43,480 bases of DNA from Nitrososphaerota archaeon (GCA_016201435.1 JACQCT010000047.1:1-43480), one strand, 5' to 3'. Shown: positions 16,586 to 25,875, counted from the stretch's first letter. Notes: generated from the sequence alone by a model not told the origin. Numbers and translations: made by a program.

Positions 16586-17052
16586 TGAAGAAGTTTTCTG
16601 AGCTCAAAGTAGGTGACGAATTTTTTTCAGAATGTAAAATAACATTTCCTGAACTTGAAAGTTATCTTGCCTTTTCTAAGATAAAAAATGTAATATACGA
16701 AAATAATGAAAACATGAAAAAAGAATCCAGCACAATGATTTCTGGTAGAGCAATCCTAGGAAGAATGGAGGGGGAATTTACAAGACTAAAAGAAATGTAT
16801 GGGAATCTGTTGATTTTTTACGGCATGGATGGCGATCCTGGGTGGAAAAATAGGCATACTCGATTTCTAAAACCTCTTTACACCAACGAAAATCTGAAGA
16901 TCAAATTTAAAATATCTGAGAAAACTGACCTTAATGAAAATTATGGACTCTTAGCAATAGATTTTGAGGGCTCAAAAGATAACGGCGAACTTGTTGTGGT
17001 ATCAAAACGTAACTTGTATCAGATCAAAAAGGAACCCTCAGAGAATCAATAA
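16585..17052 (+). CDS. MaoC-like hotdog-fold protein
   Basis: A 155-residue single hotdog domain. It begins 'FSELKVGDEFFSECKITFPELESYL', the usual opening of MaoC-type dehydratases/hydratases, and ends with 'RHTRFLKPLYTNENLKIKF', the conserved R-x-L-x-P strand pattern. The Asp/His pair of active R-specific enoyl-CoA hydratases (D-x4-H) is not visible, so it may be a noncatalytic or divergent relative. Translation is coupled to the tandem SDR gene through TGATG, suggesting they act on the same acyl or hydroxyacyl substrate. The 3' end overlaps the convergent TauE gene by 29 bases. Confidence 0.72.
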   Translation: MKKFSELKVGDEFFSECKITFPELESYLAFSKIKNVIYENNENMKKESSTMISGRAILGRMEGEFTRLKEMYGNLLIFYGMDGDPGWKNRHTRFLKPLYTNENLKIKFKISEKTDLNENYGLLAIDFEGSKDNGELVVVSKRNLYQIKKEPSENQ

Positions 17053-17782
17053 AAAGCTTGATTGCTGTAATCACAAGTACCACTGTAACAAGAATTCTCA
17101 GTTTTTTCTCTTCTACCTGTAGTGAAAGTCTGCTACCAACTAGTCCTCCTGCAAATGCACCTATTGAGAGAAAAAGTGCCTGGTAAAAATCAGGATGACC
17201 TAAAAGTGCGTGTGCAATCATGCCAGAGGCAGATGCAAATAACAAAATAAACTGTGAAGTAGGAGCTGCCATTTTCATTGAAAGACCAATTGCTATTACC
17301 ATTAAAGGAACAAACACCACACCGCCTCCTATACCAAACAGGCTTGAAATTATTCCAGCAAAAAAACTAGCACTAACTGCCAAGACCATTATTTGCTTTG
17401 AAAGATTATAGTCTTTGGGTTCCATCTTTCGTTTCAAAAAAATGTATATGCTTGATGCTAAAAGTACGATACCAAATAATATCTTAAATGATGATGGAGT
17501 AATTCCATCTGAAATGTATGCCCCAAGTATTGTACCAGGTATTGAAAGTAATCCAAGCTTCAGACCTAGTGAGTATTCTATGCGTTTTTGTTTTGCATAG
17601 GACACTGTAGACGCAACAGCATTACTAAATGCAGCAAAAAGACTATTGCTTGCTGCAAGCTGAGGTGAAAATCCAAAAAATGTCAAAATTGGTACAACGA
17701 CAAATCCACCACCCAATCCAATCATGGAACCAATAATTCCTGCTACAAATCCAAGTAATATCAATCCCAAATATTCAAACAT
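17024..17782 (-). CDS. TauE/SafE family sulfite exporter-like permease
   Basis: A 252-residue membrane protein with about eight hydrophobic segments. Each half begins with the family's Gly-rich motif: 'GFVAGIIGSMIGLGGGFVVVP' near residues 9-29 and 'FFAGIISSLFGIGGGVVFVPL' in the second half, showing the internal duplication. The family exports sulfite, sulfoacetate or other organic anions; the substrate is unknown here. The ATG start (MFEYLG) is preferred to a TTG four codons upstream. A sulfite reductase lies 22 kb away, too far to link them by position. Confidence 0.88.
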   Translation of the reverse strand: MFEYLGLILLGFVAGIIGSMIGLGGGFVVVPILTFFGFSPQLAASNSLFAAFSNAVASTVSYAKQKRIEYSLGLKLGLLSIPGTILGAYISDGITPSSFKILFGIVLLASSIYIFLKRKMEPKDYNLSKQIMVLAVSASFFAGIISSLFGIGGGVVFVPLMVIAIGLSMKMAAPTSQFILLFASASGMIAHALLGHPDFYQALFLSIGAFAGGLVGSRLSLQVEEKKLRILVTVVLVITAIKLFIDSLRVPF

Positions 17783-17863
17783 TACAAACACCAACGGCTA
17801 CTGCAGATTAAATGAGTACGTCAACCTTAATGAACCAAGAAATATAACAAAGATCTAGATTTG

Positions 17864-18532
17864 TCATCTAGCAACAAGTAATTTCCACAAATATCCATTT
17901 TGGTTAGTTGTAAGTTCCAATTCAAAATGTTCTGAACCTAGTGGAACAGATTGTGATGTGCTATCGGGTTTTTTACCAGATATATGAAAATCGCGAAAAG
18001 CATCAATCATATCAGAAAGTGTAGTATATCCTCGTGGTTTTTCTTTATCCCAACAATCACAGGTTGTCTCGTTAATTACAGCGCTAAAAATGGTTTTTAC
18101 ATCATTTAGAGTACTTAGTGCTGGATCTGTTTGTACAGCAGCTATAACTAGACCTGGTGCTCTAGTTGAACCCACCATGTTAATATTTCCAAGAAAATTT
18201 CTGTTTTTATCTTGTAGTACTGTAGATGTACAGAATTTTACGAGTGCTTGTTTTTTGTCATCTGAGAAAAAGTGACAGTATTGATTGATGTCAGCCTGAC
18301 TAAAAAACTGCAATGGCCTTGACATGTTAATTTCGTGAGAACGTAAACTTGTTCTTAAATTTGAATTTGCTTCCTCGTATGAAAAAGAAAGATCAAGTGG
18401 AGAAATTTGTGATTGATCAGTATTATCAGTTGATGGATTAGATATGTTTGGTAATAGTACAATTACTATAATTATTACAGCAATAGCAACAGTCCCACCT
18501 ATGCCTGCATAGAGAAATTTTTTCTGCCTCAT
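17864..18532 (-). CDS. Membrane-anchored extracytoplasmic protein, 222 aa
   Basis: The protein starts with a short basic stretch and one hydrophobic helix (residues about 8-29, 'AVAIIIIVIVLL'-like), with no clear cleavage site, so it is probably an N-terminally anchored protein facing outside. The remaining 190 residues are soluble, with cysteines at about C86 and C101 and a 'TCDCW' pair that could bind metal or form disulfides. The family is unfamiliar to me. The ATG is divergent from homoserine dehydrogenase; an ACTTTATTAG TATA-like box lies about 28 bases upstream on the minus strand. Confidence 0.72.
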   Translation of the reverse strand: MRQKKFLYAGIGGTVAIAVIIIVIVLLPNISNPSTDNTDQSQISPLDLSFSYEEANSNLRTSLRSHEINMSRPLQFFSQADINQYCHFFSDDKKQALVKFCTSTVLQDKNRNFLGNINMVGSTRAPGLVIAAVQTDPALSTLNDVKTIFSAVINETTCDCWDKEKPRGYTTLSDMIDAFRDFHISGKKPDSTSQSVPLGSEHFELELTTNQNGYLWKLLVAR

Positions 18533-18622
18533 GAAATCTTGGATTTTGTATGCTCTAATAAAGTAATCTCAGAGTTTAGGTAGTTTCGTGAATCTTAATT
18601 AATACCGAATTATGTTTGTTGA

Positions 18623-19636
18623 ATGTTGCGCATAATATTATGTGGTTTTGGAGTTGTAGGTCAGAACTTTGCAAAGCTTCTACTTTCTAGATCAGAAGAC
18701 CTGTATGCACTTCATGGTCTAAAGCTTAGAGTAGTAGGCGTATTTGACAGCAAGGGATCTGCCGCATCCTCTGCAGGTCTTGATCTAAACAGACTTTTAG
18801 AAGTCAAAAAAAAATATGGGGACATAAGAAAATATCACAATAAAGAAAAAAATGCAAATGGACTTGAAATGATCAAGGGAATGGATGCTGAGGTATTGAT
18901 AGAAACAACTCCAAGTAATTATAAAGATGCCGAACCCGGAATGTCACATATCGTAAATGCCATGAAAAATGGTCTACATGTAATTACTGTAAACAAAGGA
19001 CCGCTTGCTCTTGCATTTCCTTCATTAATTGAACTTGCAACATATAATCAAGTCCTGTTAAAATTTAGCGGAACAGTTGGCGGAGGCACACCGATTATAG
19101 ATTATGCAAAAAATAGTCTAAGGGGGGAGAGAATTGTTTCCTTTCAAGGAATTCTAAACGGTACAACAAATTATATACTGACTAACATGGCTAATGGAAT
19201 GACTTTCAAGACAGCCCTAGCAGATGCAAAAAAAAGAGGATATGTGGAAGCAGACGAATCGTTAGATATTGATGGTTTTGACGCTGCGGCCAAGCTTGTC
19301 ATATTAGCTAACTGGATAATGGACATGAAAGTTACCATAAAGGACATCAAGCGCATAGGGATTAGAGATGTTACTACCTCTGATATCAAAAAGGCGACTG
19401 CCAATAATTCTGCTGTAAAGCTAATTGCGTCATGTAACAAGGAATTACTAGTAGCGCCTCAACAAATTTCTCTAGATGATCCGTTATGTGTAAACGGTAC
19501 TCTAAATGCAATAACGTTTAACTCGGAACACTCTGGTCAACAAACAATAATTGGTCGCGGTGCGGGAGGAATGGAAACTGCCAGTTCCATACTAAGAGAT
19601 TTGTTAGACATAAGACAGGAAATGTCAAGACGTTGA
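18623..19636 (+). CDS. hom: Homoserine dehydrogenase
   Basis: A 337-residue NAD(P)-dependent enzyme that reduces aspartate semialdehyde to homoserine on the way to threonine and methionine. The Rossmann motif GFGVVGQNF (8-16), VNKGPLA (122-128), NGTTNYIL (178-185) and VEADESLDIDGFDAAAKL (207-224) are diagnostic; the Lys and acidic residues of the last motif line the catalytic site. There is no fused aspartokinase and no C-terminal ACT domain, so feedback control by threonine is not evident. The next gene starts inside its stop (TTGA), giving coupling with the PUA protein. Confidence 0.95.
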   Translation: MLRIILCGFGVVGQNFAKLLLSRSEDLYALHGLKLRVVGVFDSKGSAASSAGLDLNRLLEVKKKYGDIRKYHNKEKNANGLEMIKGMDAEVLIETTPSNYKDAEPGMSHIVNAMKNGLHVITVNKGPLALAFPSLIELATYNQVLLKFSGTVGGGTPIIDYAKNSLRGERIVSFQGILNGTTNYILTNMANGMTFKTALADAKKRGYVEADESLDIDGFDAAAKLVILANWIMDMKVTIKDIKRIGIRDVTTSDIKKATANNSAVKLIASCNKELLVAPQQISLDDPLCVNGTLNAITFNSEHSGQQTIIGRGAGGMETASSILRDLLDIRQEMSRR

Positions 19637-20109
19637 AATCAAATTTATTATCAAAATCTGAAACTGCAGAAACACTAGAAAATATTGCAACACAGTGGAA
19701 GATAGAAGTACCTAAAACAAAAAATCTTACTATTCATGAAATTTCAGATAGTGCAAGATTAATCACTGGAGATAATTTTGCTGCAATCAAGATAGATAAA
19801 ATATTCATTCCCTTTCTTTCTGAAACCTCGATGCTTGAAAAATTTCCTAAAGTTATAGTAGACATGGGAGCTGTAAAGTTTGTATGTAATGGGGCAACAG
19901 TCATGAGACCAGGCATAAAAAAATATTCAGATTTTGATAAAGATCAGATCATATGTATTGTAGAAGAGTCACGTAACAAGTTTTTGGCAGTAGGAAGATC
20001 GCTGGTGTCAAGTAAAGAACTTGAAACTATGACAAAAGGCGAGGTAGTAAAAAATTTACACTACATATCAGATGAGTTTTGGGAAACTGCAAAAGGGATT
20101 AAAAAATAG
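19633..20109 (+). CDS. PUA-domain RNA-binding protein (MCT-1/Tma20-like)
   Basis: A 158-residue protein with an N-terminal alpha/beta domain (1-75) and a C-terminal PUA domain (about 78-150). The PUA part reads 'KVIVDMGAVKFVCNGATVMRPGIKKYSDFDKDQIICIVEESRNKFLAVGRSL', with the hallmark 'V..GA...v..GA.vm.PGI' pattern. Relatives include eukaryotic MCT-1/Tma20, a translation and ribosome-recycling factor. A role in translation is therefore likely. The TTG start overlaps the hom stop by four bases. It abuts the convergent proteasome gene with no gap. Confidence 0.85.
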   Translation: MKSNLLSKSETAETLENIATQWKIEVPKTKNLTIHEISDSARLITGDNFAAIKIDKIFIPFLSETSMLEKFPKVIVDMGAVKFVCNGATVMRPGIKKYSDFDKDQIICIVEESRNKFLAVGRSLVSSKELETMTKGEVVKNLHYISDEFWETAKGIKK

Positions 20110-20703
20110 CTAATTTTCAGTGAATTCTCTGGAACCTGTTTTGTCAACTACTAGCACGTCAATTCCATCTCCGCTCGCTGCATCTCGCATGATAGCAGAA
20201 CGGATAGATTTTACTGCTAGTGTTACTGCATCTTTTTCTTTCATGCCTTGTTTGAATTCTTGATCAAGAACTCCAAGTGCCATTTCTGCACCAGTTCCTA
20301 CTGCAGCGTAATCGTCTGGCAATACAGAACCTAATGGGTCCAGAGTGTAAATTGCTGGCACACCATCAACTCCACCTACAATAACTTGTGTGAGTAAAGG
20401 ATAGTATCGTCTCTCATACATTAATGAGGACATCATTTTTGCAACAGAGTTTGGCGGAATCTCTCTTTTTAATTCCATTTTCCTAATCTTTGTAAGAGCA
20501 CGCATCTGCATTGCTAAAACCTGCATATCAGCTACCAAGCCGGCGCAGCACGCCCCAACATAGTCAGTTATTGTAAATGTCTTTTTTGTGTTCTTACTAA
20601 CAAGAAAATTACCATAAGCAACTCTTCTTTCACTTGCCAGAACTACACCGCCATCATAAGTTATTCCAACAGCTGTGGCGCCCGGCATATACACATAAGC
20701 CAT
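20110..20703 (-). CDS. psmB: 20S proteasome beta subunit, apparently non-catalytic
   Basis: A 197-residue beta subunit. Aligned without gaps on the conserved VGI and ERR motifs, the protein reads G-A-T-A-V-G-I where active subunits read G-T-T-T-V-G-I. The catalytic Thr1 position is therefore Ala (residue 9 from this ATG). The supporting Glu17 (ASERR) and Lys33 (SKNTKK) equivalents are kept. The same 'ATA(I/V)G' layout is known from inactive crenarchaeal beta subunits that pair with a second, active one (family knowledge). The active partner must lie elsewhere. A TTG 24 bases upstream is the alternative start. Confidence 0.92.
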   Translation of the reverse strand: MAYVYMPGATAVGITYDGGVVLASERRVAYGNFLVSKNTKKTFTITDYVGACCAGLVADMQVLAMQMRALTKIRKMELKREIPPNSVAKMMSSLMYERRYYPLLTQVIVGGVDGVPAIYTLDPLGSVLPDDYAAVGTGAEMALGVLDQEFKQGMKEKDAVTLAVKSIRSAIMRDAASGDGIDVLVVDKTGSREFTEN

Positions 20704-20826
20704 AAATTCTGTGCAAAACGAGGACAATAAAGCCCTTTCTCTAAATGAAAGGCGCTAATACGATCGATGGTGCTCAAAAATGAATCATACCTAAAGTAAT
20801 GAACCACTAGAAATCGATATTAAAAT

Positions 20827-22182
20827 TTAGTTGAATTTACTCATTATCCTACAAATACATTTTGTAGTTTTGTTTAGCAGATCTATTCTTGCAAATTCGT
20901 TAGGAGAATGGATTCTAGAAAAAATGTATGTGCTTCCAATTGAGATACATGGTGCAGAAAGAACTTTTGCAAAAGAGTACATAGGTCCAGTACCAGCAGA
21001 TGACACACTTACTATTGATTTTCCAAATGATTCATTTGCGGCTTTTTTTACTTTAGATACAAACGGATCTAGAATATTGGTTTTAGATGCAGCTTCACCG
21101 TGAATCATGTTTACTTTAATGTCCCCAAACCCATTTGATCTAAGATGTTGTTTTAGTCTTGCAAGTTGTTTTAATGGATCCATTTTTGGTACAAGTCTAA
21201 AGTCAATTTTTACTAGTGCTTGTGAAGGAAGAACAGTCTTTGCTCCAGGACCGGTGTAACCTGAAACAAAACCTGCAATGTTACATGTTGGTTCTCCTAC
21301 TAGTGCTTTTCTTGCTGCAATTCCTGTCTTGTTTGCAACAAACCGTTTAATTCCATATTCTTTTTTGAATTCCTTTTCGTCAAATGGTTCAGTTTGAATT
21401 AGTTTAAGTTCTTCTTTTGTAAAGCCGTCCGCTTCCTTATACCAGTCTTTGATGATTATTTTCCCATTAGGATCACGAAGTGTTTTTAATGCTTCCAAAA
21501 GTCGCCATGCAGGATTTTCAATCAGAACTGCAAGGCTAGAATGAGCATCGCGTATTGATTCTGTTACTGAAAGTTCAACATAAAGCAAGCCTTTCATTCC
21601 AAGGCTGATTATCGGCCTATTTTTAGCATCAACATACCCAAATTCCCAAATTACTCCATCACATGAAAATTTTTTCTTAAATTTTTTTAGGTATTTTTCA
21701 ACATGCATGCTCCCAATTTCTTCTTCTCCTTCAACTAGGAATTTCACATTGCATGGAACATCGCCTTCTGTTTTTAGATAAGATTCAACAGCTTTTATTC
21801 GAGTTATTAATTCGCCCTTGTCATCAGCAGAACCGCGTCCAAAGATTTTGTTACCTATAATTTTTCCACTAAATGGTTTGTCTTTCCAGAGATCAAATGG
21901 TTCAGCAGGCTGTACATCATAATGATTGTAAAATAGCAAAGTTTTCTTGGGGTTTTGTTTAGATTTTACTTCGCCATATACCACTGGTGGAATTCCTTTT
22001 CTAAGATAAAGTATTTCGGAACGAATTCCTGAATTTCTCATTATTTTTGCCACAAGCCTTGCACATTCTTCAAGACCTTCATTTTTTGCAGAAACGCTAG
22101 GTTGTCTGATCAAAGTTTGAAGATCTGATATTAGTCCTTTCATATTGTTGTCTACGTGTCGAAGTACTTGCATCAGAGTCAC
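20827..22182 (-). CDS. M20-family metallopeptidase (dipeptidase-like)
   Basis: A 451-residue zinc peptidase of the M20 family, cleaving dipeptides or N-acyl amino acids. The metal ligands are visible: NHYDV (H87, D89), GRGSADDKGE (D120), EGEEEIGS (residues 151-158, general base Glu and metal Glu). A lid/dimerisation domain (about 205-340) interrupts the catalytic one, as in CNDP-type dipeptidases. The GTG at 22182 overlaps the previous gene's TGA; an ATG three codons inside is the other start. The overlap ties it to NAD(P)HX dehydratase, though their functions are unrelated. Confidence 0.9.
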   Translation of the reverse strand: MTLMQVLRHVDNNMKGLISDLQTLIRQPSVSAKNEGLEECARLVAKIMRNSGIRSEILYLRKGIPPVVYGEVKSKQNPKKTLLFYNHYDVQPAEPFDLWKDKPFSGKIIGNKIFGRGSADDKGELITRIKAVESYLKTEGDVPCNVKFLVEGEEEIGSMHVEKYLKKFKKKFSCDGVIWEFGYVDAKNRPIISLGMKGLLYVELSVTESIRDAHSSLAVLIENPAWRLLEALKTLRDPNGKIIIKDWYKEADGFTKEELKLIQTEPFDEKEFKKEYGIKRFVANKTGIAARKALVGEPTCNIAGFVSGYTGPGAKTVLPSQALVKIDFRLVPKMDPLKQLARLKQHLRSNGFGDIKVNMIHGEAASKTNILDPFVSKVKKAANESFGKSIVSVSSAGTGPMYSFAKVLSAPCISIGSTYIFSRIHSPNEFARIDLLNKTTKCICRIMSKFN

Positions 22183-23042
22183 TTTATCCTGTCAAATGGT
22201 TTCATTGCATCAGAAATAAATTCTAAGAGATCAGTTGCAACAATGTGTAATCCGTGATCTTTTTGTGCAAGCATTCCTGCCTTTCCGTTTATAAAAACAG
22301 CCGCTGCTGCAGCCTCTATGGGATTACGATTTTTTGACAACATTCCTGCCACCAAACCTGAAAGGACGTCTCCTGTTCCACCAACAGTCATTGCAGGAGT
22401 ATTTTTCACATTCAGATACGTCTTTTGCCCATCACTAATAATATCAGTCGGTCCTTTTAGCAATATTGTAAGAGCATTTTCTTTTGCATATTTTTCTACA
22501 ATTGAGATTCGTTCCTTTTTAGAATCAGATGGTAATTCTCCAAACAATCTTTTGAATTCACCAGCATGTGGAGTTACTACAACTTTTTTATTTTTAATTA
22601 AAGGCAGTATATCTGATACCAGCACACTTGCATCAAGAGAAAGTCTTACATCTTGATTCAAAAGCGAGGTTACAAGCAACTTTAATGCTTCAATATCTTG
22701 TATTGCCAATCCCATACCTATTGTTGCAGAATCTAGTTCTTTGGGTATAACACCAAGAAGTTTGTGTACAGCACCTCTTGTTAGCTTGGCATCAACCAAA
22801 GGCAGTACGATAAGATTTGGAGAGATTGCCCTTGTTGCATGTACATTTATTTTTGGTACACAAGTGTATACCAAATCCGTTCCACACCGTAACGCTGCAA
22901 GAGATGAAAGTATTGGTGCGCCATGATAAAAATAACTACCGCCAAGAACCAGAACCTTTCCATTATCACCTTTTCGTGATGCAAATTTTCTGGGAGGAAT
23001 AAAATTTTTCACTATAGTAGCTTGTAAAATCTTACTTGTCAA
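22179..23042 (-). CDS. nnrD: ADP/ATP-dependent NAD(P)H-hydrate dehydratase (NnrD domain)
   Basis: A 287-residue metabolite-repair enzyme that dehydrates damaged NAD(P)HX back to NAD(P)H. It has the ribokinase-like fold: VLVLGGS (30-36), VVTPHAGEFKRL (155-166) and GGTGDVLSGLVAGML (221-235), in which D225 is the catalytic base. The N-terminal epimerase (NnrE) domain found in many fused versions is absent. The TTG at 23042 gives an 11-residue longer start than a GTG at 23012 (MKNFIPPRKF), so either may be used. The following gene begins within its stop. Confidence 0.9.
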   Translation of the reverse strand: MTSKILQATIVKNFIPPRKFASRKGDNGKVLVLGGSYFYHGAPILSSLAALRCGTDLVYTCVPKINVHATRAISPNLIVLPLVDAKLTRGAVHKLLGVIPKELDSATIGMGLAIQDIEALKLLVTSLLNQDVRLSLDASVLVSDILPLIKNKKVVVTPHAGEFKRLFGELPSDSKKERISIVEKYAKENALTILLKGPTDIISDGQKTYLNVKNTPAMTVGGTGDVLSGLVAGMLSKNRNPIEAAAAAVFINGKAGMLAQKDHGLHIVATDLLEFISDAMKPFDRIK

Positions 23043-23115
23043 TACCGATAATCTTCTTTTTGGGTGAATAAACTTTCCTTGTTAGAAACCATTACTCTTT
23101 TCTTTAAGACGTAAT

Positions 23116-23952
23116 CTATTCTGTAGACTCTTCTACTTCAATTTCTTCTTTTGGCAATCTATTCTTAAATGCCCTAGGACTTGAGACTTTTCTTGCAAAG
23201 GCAACGTATGTGGTATGACCAATGCTACGAAATGAATGCCTTGTTTTTCCCTCTCGTGCCTCAATAGTTCTAACAATTTGTTCTGTACATTCAATATCAT
23301 AAAAGTCATTTTCATTAAGTGCGGTTGCAAGTTTTTCAAGTTGATTCATTGTAGGACATATTGCAACAAAGGCCCCACTTCCTTTTAGTATCTTTCTTGC
23401 TTGAGGCACTACTGACCAAGGATCACCAAGATCTACTACTACAATATCAGCATCAGTAATCGGGACTTTCTTGACAGATTTTATGTCAAGCTTTTCCATT
23501 GTCACATATTTTGCAACTCCAGCTTTTTCTATATTTTTTCTGGCAATCTCCATGAAATTGGGATCAACATCAAATGTGTACACATGTCCACGTGGATTTA
23601 CAATGCTTGCAAGAAACGTAGTAAGAGAACCACTTCCAGTTCCAATCTCTACAACTTTTTGTCCACTCTGAAGTCCGGTTCTTGCAGCAATATACCCTAG
23701 ATCTTTTGGATACACTATCTGTGTACTACGCTGACTTTTCATGATATAATCATGGATCGTCGGCTCTAGCAGATAGATGTATTTGCCTTTGTTTGTTTTA
23801 ATTGTAGAACCATATTCTTTTCCTACAACATCTTTGTGATTAATTACACCAACATGTGTATGAAATTGTTGTTTTTTTGATACCCTCATCAGCCACTTTT
23901 TTGAATCATTATAAAAAAACAGGACGTAAGAATTTTGTTTTATTTTCTTCAC
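23116..23952 (-). CDS. trmI: tRNA (adenine-N1)-methyltransferase
   Basis: A 278-residue Rossmann methyltransferase that makes m1A at position 57/58 in the tRNA T-loop, which stabilises tRNA. The SAM-binding motif VEIGTGSGSL (101-110) follows the typical N-terminal beta barrel, 'IYLLEPTIHDYIMKSQRSTQ' and 'YPKDLGYI'. The catalytic-region motif 'DIVVVDLGDPW' is intact. The C-terminus ends in an acidic tail (EEIEVEESTE). The start is GTG at 23952. It is followed, 39 bases away on the same strand, by the upstream-lying argS, giving a translation-linked cluster. Confidence 0.93.
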   Translation of the reverse strand: MKKIKQNSYVLFFYNDSKKWLMRVSKKQQFHTHVGVINHKDVVGKEYGSTIKTNKGKYIYLLEPTIHDYIMKSQRSTQIVYPKDLGYIAARTGLQSGQKVVEIGTGSGSLTTFLASIVNPRGHVYTFDVDPNFMEIARKNIEKAGVAKYVTMEKLDIKSVKKVPITDADIVVVDLGDPWSVVPQARKILKGSGAFVAICPTMNQLEKLATALNENDFYDIECTEQIVRTIEAREGKTRHSFRSIGHTTYVAFARKVSSPRAFKNRLPKEEIEVEESTE

Positions 23953-23991
23953 AGAAATAAAGCCAATATCATACGGATAAGAATTTACCTG

Positions 23992-25872
23992 TTACATCCT
24001 TGATGGAGAACTAATTCCAAGCAAATCAAGCGCCTTGGCAAGTGTTTCTTTAAAACAATACACGATGCAAAGTCGTGCATTTATCAGAGACTTGTCCTCA
24101 GCAGTTAAGACCTTTACATGTTCGTAAAAGGCGTTAAATGTAACTGCAAGTTCATAACAATATCGTGCAATTATTTTTGGAGATAGGTTTTTTGCAGCAT
24201 CTTCTATCTGGATATCAAATTTTCCAATTGCCTTAATCAGATTCAACTCATATTCTGTAGCAAGGCCATCAAATGATACATCAAAGTTTGGTTCTGTCTC
24301 TGCTTTTTCTAAAATTCTTGAGGCCCGTGCATATGAGTATTGTATGTATGGACCAGTATCACCTTCTAAGCTAAGCGATTCAGTCAAATCAAATGTAATT
24401 ATTTTATCAAGATCTTGTTTTATCATTGCATATCTTAGTGCACCCACAGCAACTTGCTCTGATATCTTTACAAGCGAAAGATCGTCAAGATCCGGATTTC
24501 TCTTTTTTGCTTCTTCATGTGTTTTTTTGCCAAGAATATCTAAAACATCATCGGCGTTGACATAGATTCCCTTTCGTCCTGACATTTGTGCTTGCTTGCC
24601 AGATGTATCTACACCAAGTGTCTTTGCAGTATCTGCACTTAGAGTCACAGATTCATATCCTAAATGAAAATATGCCCCTTCCTGAGATTTGAAATCAGAC
24701 ATTATCTTTGTAATTATTTTTTGTAAACGAGATTGTCGTGAATCAATTACAGTTATCACTTTTTCACCAATAAAGTCGAGCTTGTTTCCAGTCTTTTCAA
24801 GTGTTGTTTCCCAGAGAACCCGTCCATTTGCTTGTTCTACATATTTTTTATAATAAAATGGATCATCAAGCATCCCAAGCTTCCATGCTGCATATGGAAT
24901 GTCTTTTGCTATGTATGTCGCTATGCCATTGCTTCTCACAAGAACCTTGTCTTCATCATCTACAGACTTTATGACCCAACACCCTTCATTCTTGCCTTCC
25001 TTTTCAAGTTCAATAATTCCCATTGATTTCATTTTTTCAAACACTATTTTCCAGAGATTTGATCTAACAATCTGTGACTCAAAATTCAGGCAATCATATG
25101 TAACACCAAGACGCCAGCAAGTCTTTAGTTGTTCATCAAGAACTTTTCTTGTAATGTCATTAGCAAACTTTGCAGTATCAGATGTGCCCTCTTCTAATTC
25201 CTTGAGTACTAGTGTTCTTTTTTCTGCCAGATTTGAATCAGTTTCATATTTTTCTGTGATATTAACATAAACAACATCTCCGCAATAATGATCAAATTTT
25301 TTACCCTTGGGTTGTTTTATGGAATATCCACCATATTTGAAACCTACAATGATGTCTGCTACTTGTAAGCCTGAATCATCAACATAGTTTAGCACCCTTA
25401 CATCATACTGTGATTTGTGTAATATTTTTGAAACTGTATCACCTATGATTATGTTTCTCACATGACCAATGTGTAGTGCTTTGTTTGGGTTCACGCTAGT
25501 GTGTTCTACTACAATTTTCATATTTTTTCCGACATTAATGTCACCATATTTTTTGTGCATGGTAGATGTTATTGTTGAGTTATTTAATTCAGAAAAATTT
25601 GCAACAAAATTTACATATCCTGATGGATGTGCCGTGATTTCTTTTACGAACTTGCCTTTGTTTTTTTGGTATTGTTTTGAAATTGTATCTGCAATTTCAA
25701 GTGGTTTTTTCTTGAGACTCTTGGCAAGTAGGAATGCTATATTGCAGCTTACATCACCAAATTCTGGTCTTGCAGCCTCAGATACTTCAAATTCTACTTG
25801 AGGATAACTTAGTTCGTCAGAAATTTGCTCGAGTCTTGAACGTATTTCACCAAAGAGCAGTCTAAGTGTCAT
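23992..25872 (-). CDS. argS: Arginyl-tRNA synthetase
   Basis: A 626-residue class I synthetase. The N-terminal Add-1 domain covers about residues 1-110, the HIGH signature sits at 134-137 within NKALHIGHVRN, and the second signature is the degenerate MSGRKG form usual in ArgRS. The C-terminal helical anticodon-binding domain with 'GPYIQYSYARASRIL' (the DALR region) completes the protein. Length and architecture are standard. The ATG start lies 3 bases after the stop of the phosphoglycolate phosphatase gene, so the two are cotranscribed. Confidence 0.96.
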   Translation of the reverse strand: MTLRLLFGEIRSRLEQISDELSYPQVEFEVSEAARPEFGDVSCNIAFLLAKSLKKKPLEIADTISKQYQKNKGKFVKEITAHPSGYVNFVANFSELNNSTITSTMHKKYGDINVGKNMKIVVEHTSVNPNKALHIGHVRNIIIGDTVSKILHKSQYDVRVLNYVDDSGLQVADIIVGFKYGGYSIKQPKGKKFDHYCGDVVYVNITEKYETDSNLAEKRTLVLKELEEGTSDTAKFANDITRKVLDEQLKTCWRLGVTYDCLNFESQIVRSNLWKIVFEKMKSMGIIELEKEGKNEGCWVIKSVDDEDKVLVRSNGIATYIAKDIPYAAWKLGMLDDPFYYKKYVEQANGRVLWETTLEKTGNKLDFIGEKVITVIDSRQSRLQKIITKIMSDFKSQEGAYFHLGYESVTLSADTAKTLGVDTSGKQAQMSGRKGIYVNADDVLDILGKKTHEEAKKRNPDLDDLSLVKISEQVAVGALRYAMIKQDLDKIITFDLTESLSLEGDTGPYIQYSYARASRILEKAETEPNFDVSFDGLATEYELNLIKAIGKFDIQIEDAAKNLSPKIIARYCYELAVTFNAFYEHVKVLTAEDKSLINARLCIVYCFKETLAKALDLLGISSPSRM

Positions 25873-25875
25873 ATC

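Noticed and set aside
17024-17782. Functional link of the TauE/SafE permease with the siroheme reductase
   Set aside because: The genes are 22 kb apart with no shared operon; the family transports several anions, so a sulfite role is not shown.
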